This document shows, in pieces, positions 1 to 8,914 of a stretch of 64,000 nucleotides of DNA; the stretch's first letter is position 1, and each line of letters opens with the position of its first letter. The notes beneath the pieces are model-generated. The model saw only the letters and a program-made list of their open reading frames with translations, was not told the DNA's origin and did not search any database. The stretch is from Bryobacteraceae bacterium (GTDB taxonomy: Bacteria; Acidobacteriota; Terriglobia; Bryobacterales; Bryobacteraceae): positions 522,433-586,432 of the forward strand of contig JARKOC010000177.1 of NCBI GenBank assembly GCA_029975915.1. Direction: 5' to 3'. The translations under genes and the position numbers were made by a program.

Positions 1-2689
1 GCGCAAGCGTCTTGATGCTGTGGAGGACCTGGACGGTATGGGTCTCGCGAGCCAGATAACTGCCAACCACCTGCTGTAAGAGGTTTCGCGCAACGCGGCG
101 GATGCCTGTGTAGGCCAGGACCACCAACCTCTCCATCTCGGCTTCCCGTTCCAGCGTCCAATTCAGCGGCTGATAACGCAGACGCTGCTCGGCGCCGGGA
201 GCGGTGCTGAGAAGCTTAATGCCAGGGAAAACGCCCCCGGCCTGGTCCTGCCAGCCGCCGCCCGTCCCCATCATTTGTTCAAGATCAAGCACCAGGTCGC
301 TGACTTGCTGAACGGAAAGCCGGCGGCCGAACATCTCCATGGTGGCGCGGACGACCGCGGCCGCCAGAATCGAACTGGACCCAAGACCCGATCCGACGGG
401 CAACTCCGCCGACGTGGCGATCTCCAGCCCGCCGCCCAGCCGGTCCAGCAATTCGGGCAGACTCTGTCCCTTTTCAAAGAGGCCGGTCAGCCGCAGGGCG
501 CACTTCGAGATGGCAAACGGGTCGCCGGGACTGGCCGAATGAAGCGCATTGGACGGGCCGCCAAGTTCCACCTGTTCGCCTGTGTCCTCTGATCGGAGCC
601 GGATGACGGGCTGGTCCAGCAACTTGGCTTGGCAACGGATCTGGTATCCGCCGTCGAGGGCGACCGCTGCGTTCAGGACAGTCCCGCCCCAGTCCAAGCA
701 GAATGGCGGAGTGTCGCTCCAGCCCCCACCGAAGTCGATTCTGGCCGGCGCTGACACTGTCACCCCTGTCAGTCGGAAGCCGCCTGACACCTCTGGCCTC
801 GACCTGCCCGCCACCGCTTCCACGGCTCTGGAGACCAGCGCGAAAGCCCGGCCCCGCAGCCGTGTGGCTCCTTGGGCGTCTCCGCCCTGGGCATGGAACA
901 TCGAAGCCTGATATGCCAGACTGGCGGCGGCGGATGGCTCGGTTTCCTCCAATTCTGCCGAGCGATGCTCAAGCAGTCCGGCAGCCCGCGTCAGAGCCTG
1001 AAGGCTCGGCGCATGGGCCAGCATCGGGCGGAGGTCAGCCCCGGTTTCCGCGAGATCCCTCACCATCTCTTGCCACCGCCGCTGGCTGCGCAAATCCCGC
1101 GCCGCGGCCTCGGCCTGGGGATCGGACCACTCGGCGCTGGATGCCAGCGAATACCGATCCGCCGATCGCCATTCGTCGCGAAGATCCTCACGGGACAAAC
1201 CCATCAGCCACAGCGCGAACCGCCAGCAACCGCCGGGATCGGCCGCCGGGAACAGCCGTGCATGCCATAGGCTCCTCTGCGTCTCGCTTCCCTCGGGCCA
1301 CACCTCCTCGGGGCGGATGCCGTGCGATGCCAGGACGGCCGCCATGGGCCTTCCAAACCACAGAGCATCAGCTCCTGCGGCCTTCGGATCATCCTCAACG
1401 CCGTACACCCGAATGACGGACCTAGGCTCTTGCCCTGGCCGGGAGATGCTGACTTGGTGGGCGACTGTGTTGTCGGGTATCTCCACTTCACCCGGGATGC
1501 CTGAAAGTCCATGCGCCACCGAATTGCGGCCGGCCCGGATCGAACCCTCGATCAAGCATTCCATCACCAGCGCGCCGGCGCACACGGTTCCGCCGCCAAG
1601 GACACTGTCCAGGATCAACCCGTTCGTCACGACGTTCCTGGCAGATTCCGAGCCAAATAGCGCCTGGTTTTCGTACAACTTCGAAAGATCGGTCTGTTCG
1701 GTCATGACCTGCCGGAAAAGGCGGGTCGTGCCAATGTGGGTGAACTCTCCTTCGACCGCGTCACAGTGAAACTCGGCTGAAGCCAGCGCCGAAGCGACCC
1801 GCCGCTGGATGTCGGGCGCGTCCTCGTCCGGCTGCCACTGCCGGGTCAATGCGCCCGTAAAATGCGTGTACAGGTCCAGCGTCTCACCGGCGGCATCGGC
1901 CGCCAATTCCGAGAGCCTCGTTGAAATCGCCGGATCGAAGCGAATCAAGCCGGCATCCACCGCGACTCTGCCATCGGTCCTCAGGCCTCCTGCCGCCGCG
2001 ATCTCCGCTTGGCTCGGCTTCTGGAGAAACGAATAAACCACGCCCCCTTCGCCCATGACGTAAACCCCGTGCTGTGTCCCAACCATTGCAGGCTGCCACA
2101 GCCCCACGCCGCTCACCCCAGGCCTCCGCCAGTCGATGCCGCCAGGATCGAACACCAGCAGGACATCGCCCGAGCCAACCACTAGACCGGCCTCCATTCG
2201 TTCCAGCCAGGCTGTGGAAAGAGCCATCGTTTCATCGAATACCGTCGAGACTCCGCCTCCCGCCGCCCGCAACGGCAATGCGCCGAACAGTTTGCCCGTG
2301 GCCGAAAATTGCGGAAGCCGCCGCGAATCGCCGCCCGAGTGGATCATCAGTACCCGGCTGTTCCGCCACCAGAGCTCAGGATTGACCGGGTCGAAATGGC
2401 CTGAATAGAATCCGTCGCGTCCGCCGAGCCGCTTCAGGGCATTGAGCGTGGCGCCACCGCTGCCCGGCCGTACGCCCTCCGGATCCGGAATCACCATGAA
2501 CAGCGTTTCAGGCGGCAGCAAACCACGGCGGCGCCTGTCCTCGACCTGTCTCGAATAGGACTCGGCCTGGCGGCCCGAACTCGCCGTGATCAGGACCGCG
2601 GTCCACCAGCGGCGACGGCCCGCAACCGCTTCAAGATAAGATGCATGCGCGTGGGTTGTGACGTGGGAAAGCTGTAATTCGGAGCCCAT
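1..2689 (-). CDS. fkp: Bifunctional L-fucokinase/GDP-L-fucose pyrophosphorylase, 3' end outside window
   Basis: The frame is open from an ATG at 2689 down to the left edge, giving 896 residues without a stop. The N-terminal half carries the nucleotidyltransferase signatures of the Fkp family: GSGGATLNAL at about residues 76-85 and HSGGDSRRLP at about 117-126. The C-terminal part is a GHMP kinase: a start near residue 647 (APARIDFGGGWSDTPP), the phosphate loop PVGSGLGSSS near 764 and GTGGGWQDQ near 810. In Bacteroides Fkp the two halves convert L-fucose to fucose-1-phosphate and then GDP-L-fucose. At roughly 950 residues for the family, about 50 residues should lie outside. It follows the ABC ATPase gene by 76 bp on the same strand. 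The sugar could be another 6-deoxy or heptose sugar; the family call is firm, fucose itself is inferred. Confidence 0.88.
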   Translation of the reverse strand, partial: MGSELQLSHVTTHAHASYLEAVAGRRRWWTAVLITASSGRQAESYSRQVEDRRRRGLLPPETLFMVIPDPEGVRPGSGGATLNALKRLGGRDGFYSGHFDPVNPELWWRNSRVLMIHSGGDSRRLPQFSATGKLFGALPLRAAGGGVSTVFDETMALSTAWLERMEAGLVVGSGDVLLVFDPGGIDWRRPGVSGVGLWQPAMVGTQHGVYVMGEGGVVYSFLQKPSQAEIAAAGGLRTDGRVAVDAGLIRFDPAISTRLSELAADAAGETLDLYTHFTGALTRQWQPDEDAPDIQRRVASALASAEFHCDAVEGEFTHIGTTRLFRQVMTEQTDLSKLYENQALFGSESARNVVTNGLILDSVLGGGTVCAGALVMECLIEGSIRAGRNSVAHGLSGIPGEVEIPDNTVAHQVSISRPGQEPRSVIRVYGVEDDPKAAGADALWFGRPMAAVLASHGIRPEEVWPEGSETQRSLWHARLFPAADPGGCWRFALWLMGLSREDLRDEWRSADRYSLASSAEWSDPQAEAAARDLRSQRRWQEMVRDLAETGADLRPMLAHAPSLQALTRAAGLLEHRSAELEETEPSAAASLAYQASMFHAQGGDAQGATRLRGRAFALVSRAVEAVAGRSRPEVSGGFRLTGVTVSAPARIDFGGGWSDTPPFCLDWGGTVLNAAVALDGGYQIRCQAKLLDQPVIRLRSEDTGEQVELGGPSNALHSASPGDPFAISKCALRLTGLFEKGQSLPELLDRLGGGLEIATSAELPVGSGLGSSSILAAAVVRATMEMFGRRLSVQQVSDLVLDLEQMMGTGGGWQDQAGGVFPGIKLLSTAPGAEQRLRYQPLNWTLEREAEMERLVVLAYTGIRRVARNLLQQVVGSYLARETHTVQVLHSIKTLA

Positions 2690-2765
2690 GGTTCGCTTGG
2701 ATCCAGGGGCAGTGTAGCAGATCGCGCCTCGCAGCCCGACGACCGGCCCCGCGCGGCGCCGCGAT

Positions 2766-3509
2766 CTAGTGGTGCGGGTTCAGTTCGTCCTTGGACACCT
2801 TGCCGTCACGGATGGTGACGATCCGGTGCGCGTATTCGGCGATGTCGCGCTCGTGGGTGACCAGGATGATGGTATTGCCCAGCGCGTGCAGCCGGGCGAA
2901 CAGGTCCATAATTTCCACGCTTGTGGCCGAGTCCAGGTTTCCTGTCGGCTCGTCGGCGAGCAGAATCGATGGATCGTTCACCAACGCGCGGGCGATGGCG
3001 ACCCTCTGGCGCTGACCGCCAGATAGCTCACTCGGCTTGTGGTACATGCGGGCCTCGAGATCGACCGCTCGCAGCGACGCCTTGGCGCGCTCGAGCCGGG
3101 CGTCGGCGTGCATGCCGGAATAGATCAGCGGCAGTTCCACATTGTGCAGCGCAGTGGCCCTCGGCAAGAGGTTAAATGTCTGAAAGACAAAGCCAATCTC
3201 TTTGTTGCGGATGCGCGCCAGTTCGTCGTCGGTCATATCGCTGACCAACTCACCCCGGATGTAATACTCGCCCTTGGTCGGCGTGTCGAGGCACCCGATC
3301 AGGTTCATCAGCGTGGATTTGCCCGATCCGGAAGGGCCCATGATGGCGACATACTCGCCCCTGCGGATCTCGACGTCAACGCCCGAAACGGCGTGTATCT
3401 CCTGGTCGCCCATGACATAGGTTTTCCACAGGTCGTAGGTACGGATGACGATGTTGTCGCGTTTCAGTTGTTCAGAACGGGAGTTACGCTCGGCGATTGC
3501 GGTCGGCAT
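2766..3509 (-). CDS. ABC transporter ATP-binding protein, MacB/LolD type
   Basis: A 247-residue stand-alone ATPase. Walker A is GPSGSGKST near residues 58-66, the signature is LSGGQ at 162-166, and Walker B with the catalytic glutamate is ILLADEPTG at about 182-190. The Q-loop region reads [15 protein letters not shown], which is typical of the MacB/LolD/FtsE class that pairs with FtsX-like permeases. It lies 71 bp downstream of a membrane-fusion protein gene on the same strand, so the two should form a MacAB-like export or lipoprotein-release system. No FtsX/MacB permease gene is present on either side, so the membrane partner must be encoded elsewhere. The substrate cannot be read from the sequence. 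Confidence 0.9.
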   Translation of the reverse strand: MPTAIAERNSRSEQLKRDNIVIRTYDLWKTYVMGDQEIHAVSGVDVEIRRGEYVAIMGPSGSGKSTLMNLIGCLDTPTKGEYYIRGELVSDMTDDELARIRNKEIGFVFQTFNLLPRATALHNVELPLIYSGMHADARLERAKASLRAVDLEARMYHKPSELSGGQRQRVAIARALVNDPSILLADEPTGNLDSATSVEIMDLFARLHALGNTIILVTHERDIAEYAHRIVTIRDGKVSKDELNPHH

Positions 3510-3580
3510 GGGCTTATCGGGATTCCTTATCCGTGTGCTTATGACTCTAGTATGACAGGACGCTCGCGGGAGCCGAAAGG

Positions 3581-5005
3581 TTATGTGTCCGACTTCGCCG
3601 GCGTGCGATTGTCGATCTTCACCTTGGCCTCATTGCGCAAAGTGCGGATCACCTTGTAGCTGCCTGTGATGATCTCGTCGCCTTCCTTCAACCCGCTCAA
3701 CACTTCGATATCGGTGGTTCCAGTGATGCCGGTCTTGACCTCCCGGAAATGGGCCGCGCCGCTGTTGACGACGAAGACTCCCTGGAGTTCTTCCTTATTT
3801 TTCTTCACAGTAGCCGGATCCTGCTTGGAGTCGGGGTTCTTGTTCGAGCCCTTCTTGGACTCCGGCTGGAGATCCCCGCGCTGGCGGACCGTCAGCGCCT
3901 GAATCGGGATGGAAAGCGCCTTCTGGCGGGTGGCGGTAATGATCTTGGTGGTGCAGGATAGTCCGGGGCGGATCTCCTCGGGCGGATTGTCGAGAGCCAC
4001 AACCACCTTGAAGTCCTTGGCCTCCTGGCTGGAGATAGCGCTCTGGCTGGCGGCTAGGCCGCTCGACCGGAGAATGGCCGTGTTGCCGATCTCGATGACA
4101 TGGCCCTTGAATGATCTATTCGGGATGGCGTCGATTGTGACATCGGCTTCCTGCCCCAGTTTCACGTTCACGATATCGGTTTCGTCCACCTTGACTTCGG
4201 CCGTGATCAGGCTCATATCTGCAATGGTCATGATCAGCGAAGCCGAGGAGTTCTGGATGCCGGGCACCACGGTCTCGCCAACGCGGACCGGCAGATTCGT
4301 CACGATGCCGTCGATCGGCGTGATGGCCGAATGCTTCTTAAGGACATCGCTAAAGCGCGAAAGCGTGGCCCGAACCTGAGCTACGCGCCGCTGGCTGACG
4401 GCCAACTGCGCGGCAGTCTGCTCACGCTGGGCGCGCATCTGCGAGAGCCGCGCCTCAGACTCCCGGACGCCGGCCTGCAATGCGTCATACTGCGACTTGC
4501 GGCTGTCGAACTCCTGCTTGGCGATGAGCTTTGACTTCCATAGCTCTGCGCCGCGCTCGTAGTCCAGCCGGGCGCGCTCGAGCTCCGCCTTGGCGCGGTC
4601 AACCGAGGCTTGGGCCGTCTTCAGATTTTCATCCATCGCCTTGAGGCCCGCCTCCGAGGCGGCAGCTTCGGCCAGCGACGAATTGAGGGAGGCGTTTTGC
4701 GCCTGCACGTCAGCCTCGGCTTGAATCGATTCCAGACGCGCCAGAACTTGGTCCTTGCGGACCCGGTCGCCTTCCTTGACATTCAGCTCAAGGATTCTCC
4801 CCATCACATTGGCGCCGATGTTGACGTAGTTTCTCGGCTTGATTTCGCCAGACGCCGTCACCAGGCTGGTCAGGTCCTGGCGGACAGCCCGGCCGGTCTG
4901 AACGTCAACCACGCCACGGTCTTTCATCTTCACGCTGGCAACCACGCCGCCGGCGATAACCAACACTCCGCCGATGGCGAGAACCCACTTCCATTTGCGC
5001 TTCAC
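3581..5005 (-). CDS. MacA/HlyD-family periplasmic membrane-fusion protein
   Basis: 474 residues starting at a GTG. One N-terminal membrane anchor (about residues 6-24) is followed by a barrel-sandwich (biotinyl-lipoyl-like) half with [18 protein letters not shown] spacing, a long alpha-helical hairpin with heptad character from about 95 to 215, the second half of the lipoyl domain ([19 protein letters not shown]) and beta-barrel domains to the C-terminus. A charged insertion rich in Lys, Ser and Asn sits near residues 375-405. The family links an inner-membrane pump to an outer-membrane channel across the periplasm. A GAGGAG motif lies about 13 bases upstream of the GTG. It is the first gene of the minus-strand set with the ABC ATPase and the fucokinase. 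Confidence 0.88.
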   Translation of the reverse strand: MKRKWKWVLAIGGVLVIAGGVVASVKMKDRGVVDVQTGRAVRQDLTSLVTASGEIKPRNYVNIGANVMGRILELNVKEGDRVRKDQVLARLESIQAEADVQAQNASLNSSLAEAAASEAGLKAMDENLKTAQASVDRAKAELERARLDYERGAELWKSKLIAKQEFDSRKSQYDALQAGVRESEARLSQMRAQREQTAAQLAVSQRRVAQVRATLSRFSDVLKKHSAITPIDGIVTNLPVRVGETVVPGIQNSSASLIMTIADMSLITAEVKVDETDIVNVKLGQEADVTIDAIPNRSFKGHVIEIGNTAILRSSGLAASQSAISSQEAKDFKVVVALDNPPEEIRPGLSCTTKIITATRQKALSIPIQALTVRQRGDLQPESKKGSNKNPDSKQDPATVKKNKEELQGVFVVNSGAAHFREVKTGITGTTDIEVLSGLKEGDEIITGSYKVIRTLRNEAKVKIDNRTPAKSDT

Positions 5006-5504
5006 TGCTGTTCGCGACTCCTCTAAGCTATTGACGAAGTTCGACGGTCGAATGTTCTTGAATTATTCGACTGAAATTTGAATCCGCATTGAGACGGAGG
5101 CCTTGGCGGCCGCTTCCTAATTATAGACGCCGTCCAGCCTCAGAAAGATCCGTCATTCCCAGACGGGGCTTGTCAGAGCGGACCCTTTGGTAAGGGATTG
5201 AAGCTACAGCACTTCTCGTCTCACTTACAAGCGGGGTGCTGGAAACCCGAGCCGGCGCCGCTGCTACGAGTCCTGGTACTGATTCGTTTGCGTGGGTTGA
5301 GTCCTCGCCCTAATCTTGAGCTAGCGGCAGTGGACTCCGGGTACAGCCGGCCCAAGGGCCCAGCGGAGGATCTGACTCGGAGGAAGCCGGGGTCCTGCCG
5401 CCCCGGCTGCGGCCGCCACTCACTTACGGATGACCTCCCTACCCGCCTCTGCCGGCCTACCTACTCGTTAAAGTGGATTCCCCCTAGGGCCGATAGGACT
5501 CTTA
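5006..5504. other. 499-base intergenic region between divergent genes
   Basis: This stretch separates the membrane-fusion gene (minus) from the histidine kinase gene (plus) and must hold both promoters. The minus-proximal part is AT-richer than its surroundings and contains a palindrome. The remainder (about 5100-5500) is GC-rich. A plus-strand frame from 5198 is open here but has arginine/proline-rich composition and no recognisable domain, so I do not call it. No RNA gene is recognised. Confidence 0.6.
5040..5052. promoter_or_regulatory. Short perfect palindrome, possible operator upstream of the membrane-fusion gene
   Basis: TTCGAC-G-GTCGAA is a perfect 6+1+6 palindrome 35 bases upstream of the GTG of the MacA-like gene. 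A further TTCGAC half-site lies close by, near 5067. The position suits an operator or promoter element for the minus-strand operon, but no regulator binding site is recognised, so the role is an inference. Confidence 0.3.
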
Positions 5505-7265
5505 GTGGTGAAAGAAGTCCACGCAGGAGTCCTCGCGGACGCAGCCGCCTCCCTGAGCCAGCAGTTCGAGGACGAACTCAAACGGATGGCGTCGATTGTG
5601 GCGCCTTGGACCCCATCGCTCGACCGCTGCTTTCTAAAGCAGTTGAGCAGTGAAGGTCACGACAGCGGCAGAAAAGCGGCTCTGTGCGCTATCACCAGCG
5701 GCGGCGCGGCCAGGATGATCAATGGCGGCGGCCAGTTGGCCGATTTTCTAGAGGAAGTGCAGTACCGGGGCCGCCGTCTTGCGAAGTTGGGTTTGGCCCC
5801 GGCGGATGTGGTTGGCGCGCTCAGTCAGTACGACCAACTTCTGGACGCCGAGATACAGAAACGGGCGGAGTCTTCGAAAGAGTCGATGGCCTGGGTCCGC
5901 AACCAACTTCATTTCCTCGTGGTTGTCGCGTTGAACACCGCCTTTTACCAGGTCCGGGAGATAGAAAGCCGGGCTTTCTACGATCTGTTCAGGGTCGAGG
6001 TGGAATCGAATTCGCTGCATCAGATGCTGGCCCGCTTTCTTGATATTCTGTCCACCTTCACAAACGCTGATGCGGCGCGCGTCTATCTGGCGTCGAGCCA
6101 CACCAGGAGATGGGTGAATGCGGCGGCGCTGCCTGATAGCCGGCCGGCGCCGGAATGCGACCCCGATGGCTCCACCCGCCGCAAGTTAGCCCGGCCGCGC
6201 TGCTTCCAGATCGATGCCGGCTCCGCCAGGCTTTGTCTAGATGCGGCTTGGGCGACACAATACCAAACCTGTTGGTCAGTCCCCTTTAAATCGGATGGCT
6301 CGCTGCGCGGCGTGCTGCAATTCTTCTTTAAACGCCAGTATGACTGGCTTCCACGCGAGCTGGATCTTCTTCTGGCGGCCGCCGAGCGTTGCTGGCTGGC
6401 GGCTGAAAAGGCGCGGTTGCTCGAAGACCTCTCCATGCGCGAGGAGCAGGTCAGGCGGCTGGCCAATCACATGGTTGAAGTGGAGGAATCCGAACGCAGG
6501 CGCATCAGCCGCGAACTGCACGACGAGGCCGGCCAGTCGCTGCTTTGCGTCAGGCTGCAACTCGAAATGATTGAGCAGGAACTCCCCGAAAGCGACAAGG
6601 GCGTGCGCCAGCGCCTGACGGAGACGCGAGACCTGACCGAGCATACGATTCTTGAGATCCGGCGGCTCATTGCCGCGTTGAGTCCGGCGATCCTCGAGCA
6701 GATGGGCCTGGCGGCGGCTCTGCGCCAGCTTGTAGGACGTTTCAGGCGTGTTCACACGGCCAACGTGCAACTCCACTTGCCTAGGGTGATTGACCTGCCG
6801 AAGAAGGTGGAAATCATCGTATACCGGCTGGTCCAGGAGATCTTCAACAACATAGCTAAGTATTCGCTGGCCTCAGGTGTAAACCTCTGGATGGAATCAG
6901 CCGATGGTTGTTTGAAGTTACACGTCGAGGACGACGGAGTCGGTTTCGATGTAAACGAAGCGTTTTCGCGCCGGGATTGTTTTGGGCTTTCCGGCATTCG
7001 TGAGCGGGTGGCCCTTCTCGGAGGGACCCTGGTGGTGAGAAGCCGGACCCGGCCGGCGTCCCATGCGGACGGACCGGGCTGGCCGCTTGAAGACGATATT
7101 GGTTTCGCTGGGCGGATCGGCATTGACAGGCCAGGAACGGCCATTTGGATCGATTTGCCGATCGATAAGACCGCAGCGCATGGTGGTGGCGGTGATGGGG
7201 TCCCCTGGGCGATGGAGAGCCGGGGCGACCGGAGAACAATAGTGCGCAAAGCACAGCGGAGTTGA
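5505..7265 (+). CDS. Sensor histidine kinase, NarL/HisKA_3 type
   Basis: 586 residues from a GTG. Residues 1-160 form an unrecognised, mostly helical cytoplasmic-looking sensory region with no membrane segment. Residues about 165-300 look like a GAF-type sensor domain. The dimerisation helix carries the phospho-acceptor His339 in RRRISRELHDEAGQSL. The HATPase part has an N-box-like EIFNNIAKYS near 445, the G1 box DDGVGF at 476-481 and GLSGIRERV near 494. The protein therefore autophosphorylates in the cytoplasm and passes phosphate to the response regulator that starts three bases after its stop. The C-terminus beyond residue 555 is a Gly/Arg-rich tail. An internal Met at residue 28 is an alternative start, because no good ribosome binding site precedes the GTG. 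Confidence 0.88.
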   Translation: MVKEVHAGVLADAAASLSQQFEDELKRMASIVAPWTPSLDRCFLKQLSSEGHDSGRKAALCAITSGGAARMINGGGQLADFLEEVQYRGRRLAKLGLAPADVVGALSQYDQLLDAEIQKRAESSKESMAWVRNQLHFLVVVALNTAFYQVREIESRAFYDLFRVEVESNSLHQMLARFLDILSTFTNADAARVYLASSHTRRWVNAAALPDSRPAPECDPDGSTRRKLARPRCFQIDAGSARLCLDAAWATQYQTCWSVPFKSDGSLRGVLQFFFKRQYDWLPRELDLLLAAAERCWLAAEKARLLEDLSMREEQVRRLANHMVEVEESERRRISRELHDEAGQSLLCVRLQLEMIEQELPESDKGVRQRLTETRDLTEHTILEIRRLIAALSPAILEQMGLAAALRQLVGRFRRVHTANVQLHLPRVIDLPKKVEIIVYRLVQEIFNNIAKYSLASGVNLWMESADGCLKLHVEDDGVGFDVNEAFSRRDCFGLSGIRERVALLGGTLVVRSRTRPASHADGPGWPLEDDIGFAGRIGIDRPGTAIWIDLPIDKTAAHGGGGDGVPWAMESRGDRRTIVRKAQRS

Positions 7266-7268
7266 ACT

Positions 7269-7934
7269 ATGGCAAAAATCCGAATACTGCTTGCCGATGA
7301 TCATACCCTCTTTCGCCAGGGGATCCGTCAGCTCATTTCGGCCGAATCCGACATGGAAGTGATCGGTGAGGCGTCCAATGGCAGCGATGCAGTAGACCGG
7401 GCGGCTGAATTGAAGCCGGATCTCGTTCTGATGGACATCGGCATGCCCGGATTAAGCAGTTTTGAGGCCACGCGCCAGATCAAGAAGAACCGTCCCGAAA
7501 CCAAAGTCCTCGTGCTGACGATGTACGACGACGAGGACTACCTGGTCGAGGGCATGGAGGTCGGCGCAAATGGCTATGTATTGAAGGACAGCCCTTCGCA
7601 GCAACTGGTCAGCGCGATCCGCGATGTCCAGCGCGGCGGCAGCTATTTAAGCCCGCGGATGCTGTCGCAACTGGTCGATGACTTCCGCAGCCGCATCAAG
7701 TCCGCCAACCGGCTGCCGCGCTTTGCAACCCTGACAACTCGCGAGCGCGAAGTCCTGAAACTCCTCGCCGAAGGCAACTCGGTGAAGGAGATCGCCTGCG
7801 ACCTCAATCTGAGCGTCAAGACCGTCGAGGCGCACAAGTTCAACTTGATGCGCAAACTCGACATCCACAACAAGGCCCAACTGGTCCAATACGCGATTCA
7901 GAAGAAGATCATCAAGATCCCGAACCTCGCCTGA
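7269..7934 (+). CDS. NarL/FixJ-family response regulator
   Basis: 221 residues. The receiver domain has the acidic pair Asp10/Asp11 and the phospho-acceptor Asp56 in DLVLMDIGMPG. The switch lysine lies in GYVLKDSP. A LuxR/GerE-type helix-turn-helix occupies roughly residues 153-215 (TTREREVLKLLAEG ... SVKTVEAHKFNLMRKL). It begins three bases after the histidine kinase stop, so the pair is co-transcribed and cognate. It should act as a DNA-binding regulator; no target site is evident in the window. Confidence 0.93.
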   Translation: MAKIRILLADDHTLFRQGIRQLISAESDMEVIGEASNGSDAVDRAAELKPDLVLMDIGMPGLSSFEATRQIKKNRPETKVLVLTMYDDEDYLVEGMEVGANGYVLKDSPSQQLVSAIRDVQRGGSYLSPRMLSQLVDDFRSRIKSANRLPRFATLTTREREVLKLLAEGNSVKEIACDLNLSVKTVEAHKFNLMRKLDIHNKAQLVQYAIQKKIIKIPNLA

Positions 7935-7955
7935 GGCCGCCCTGCGCCGGGGGTG

Positions 7956-7961
7956 TACAAT
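7956..7961 (+). promoter_or_regulatory. Candidate -10 element for the sugar-isomerase-like gene
   Basis: TACAAT lies in the short gap after the response regulator stop and 47 bases before the ATG at 8009. It is the only AT-rich hexamer in an otherwise GC-rich gap. No convincing -35 box was found, so this is tentative. Confidence 0.3.
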
Positions 7962-8008
7962 CGGCAAGAGACGCGAGTACTCGACCACCCCCTCGACAGG
8001 AGCCCCCG

Positions 8009-8896
8009 ATGGACCGCCGAACATTTCTTTCTTCCACCATCTCATCCGCCGCCGGCGTTATGCCCGCGGCGGCTTTTTCATCCACCCGCCTCCCCATCCG
8101 CAAGGGGATTCTGCTCGGCATGCTGCCATCGAAACTTTCGCATGTCGACCGGTTCAAGATGGCTCTGGATTGCGGCTTTCAATCCATGGAATGCGGCACC
8201 GAGACCGACGAGGCCGCCGCCGCTTCGATCAAGGAAGCCAGCGTGAAGACCGGTATGCCGGTCCACTCCGTCATGAACATGGCCCATTGGAAATTCCCGC
8301 TGAACAGCCCCGATCCGGCCGTGGTCGAGGAAAGTCTGAAAGGCATGAGGGCCAGCTTGCATAACGCCAAACTCTGGGGCGCCTCCACGGTCCTTCTCGT
8401 CCCAGCCGTCGTCAATGCCGATCTCTCCTACAAGGACGCCTACACGCGGTCCCAGGCCCAGGTGAAGAAGCTGATCCCGCTCGCCGCCGAACTCAAGGTC
8501 GTCATCGGCATCGAGAATGTCTGGAATAAGTTCCTGCTCAGTCCCCTGGAGATGGCGGCCTATGTCGACAGCTTCAAGAGTCCCTGGGTGAAGGCGTATT
8601 TCGACGTCGGCAACATTCTGCTCTACGGATTCCCGCAAGATTGGATCCGCATTCTGGGAAGCCGCATCTGCAAGGTTCATCTCAAGGACTTCTCGTTCCG
8701 CAACAATCCGCAGATCAAGAAGCGCGTGGCCGATTTCGTCAACCTCCGTGAGGGTGACCTCGATTGGAAGGCCGTCCATCAGGCGTTGGCCGAGGTCGGC
8801 TATAAAGGCGACGCCACAGTGGAGTTGCCTGGCGGCGACGAAACGTATCTGAAGGACCTGAGCAGCCGCGTGGACAAGATTCTTGAAGGCGTCTGA
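8009..8896 (+). CDS. Exported sugar phosphate isomerase/epimerase-like TIM-barrel protein
   Basis: 295 residues. The start MDRRTFLSS is a twin-arginine-type leader followed by an Ala-rich stretch ending near AAAFS. The body is an AP-endonuclease-2-like (xylose-isomerase-like) TIM barrel. Residues expected to bind the divalent metal are visible in order: Glu in IGIENVWNK, Asp in AYFDVGNILLYG, His in CKVHLKDF and Glu in ATVELPGGDE. The family isomerises or epimerises keto and hydroxy sugars such as hydroxypyruvate or tagatose. Export by Tat would place the reaction in the periplasm. It is followed 18 bp later by sppA; a functional tie between the two is not obvious. Confidence 0.82.
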   Translation: MDRRTFLSSTISSAAGVMPAAAFSSTRLPIRKGILLGMLPSKLSHVDRFKMALDCGFQSMECGTETDEAAAASIKEASVKTGMPVHSVMNMAHWKFPLNSPDPAVVEESLKGMRASLHNAKLWGASTVLLVPAVVNADLSYKDAYTRSQAQVKKLIPLAAELKVVIGIENVWNKFLLSPLEMAAYVDSFKSPWVKAYFDVGNILLYGFPQDWIRILGSRICKVHLKDFSFRNNPQIKKRVADFVNLREGDLDWKAVHQALAEVGYKGDATVELPGGDETYLKDLSSRVDKILEGV

Positions 8897-8914
8897 TCGC
8901 TCCACCCGAATCCT

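Noticed and set aside
703..1416. 237-residue plus-strand frame
   Set aside because: Antisense to the fucokinase gene and rich in Pro/Arg/Ser; the minus strand carries the recognisable motifs.
5198..5653. 151-residue plus-strand frame upstream of the histidine kinase
   Set aside because: Arg/Pro-rich, no domain, and overlaps the histidine kinase start in another frame.
8078..8905. 275-residue minus-strand open frame
   Set aside because: Antisense to the TIM-barrel isomerase-like gene, which has its metal-site residues in order.
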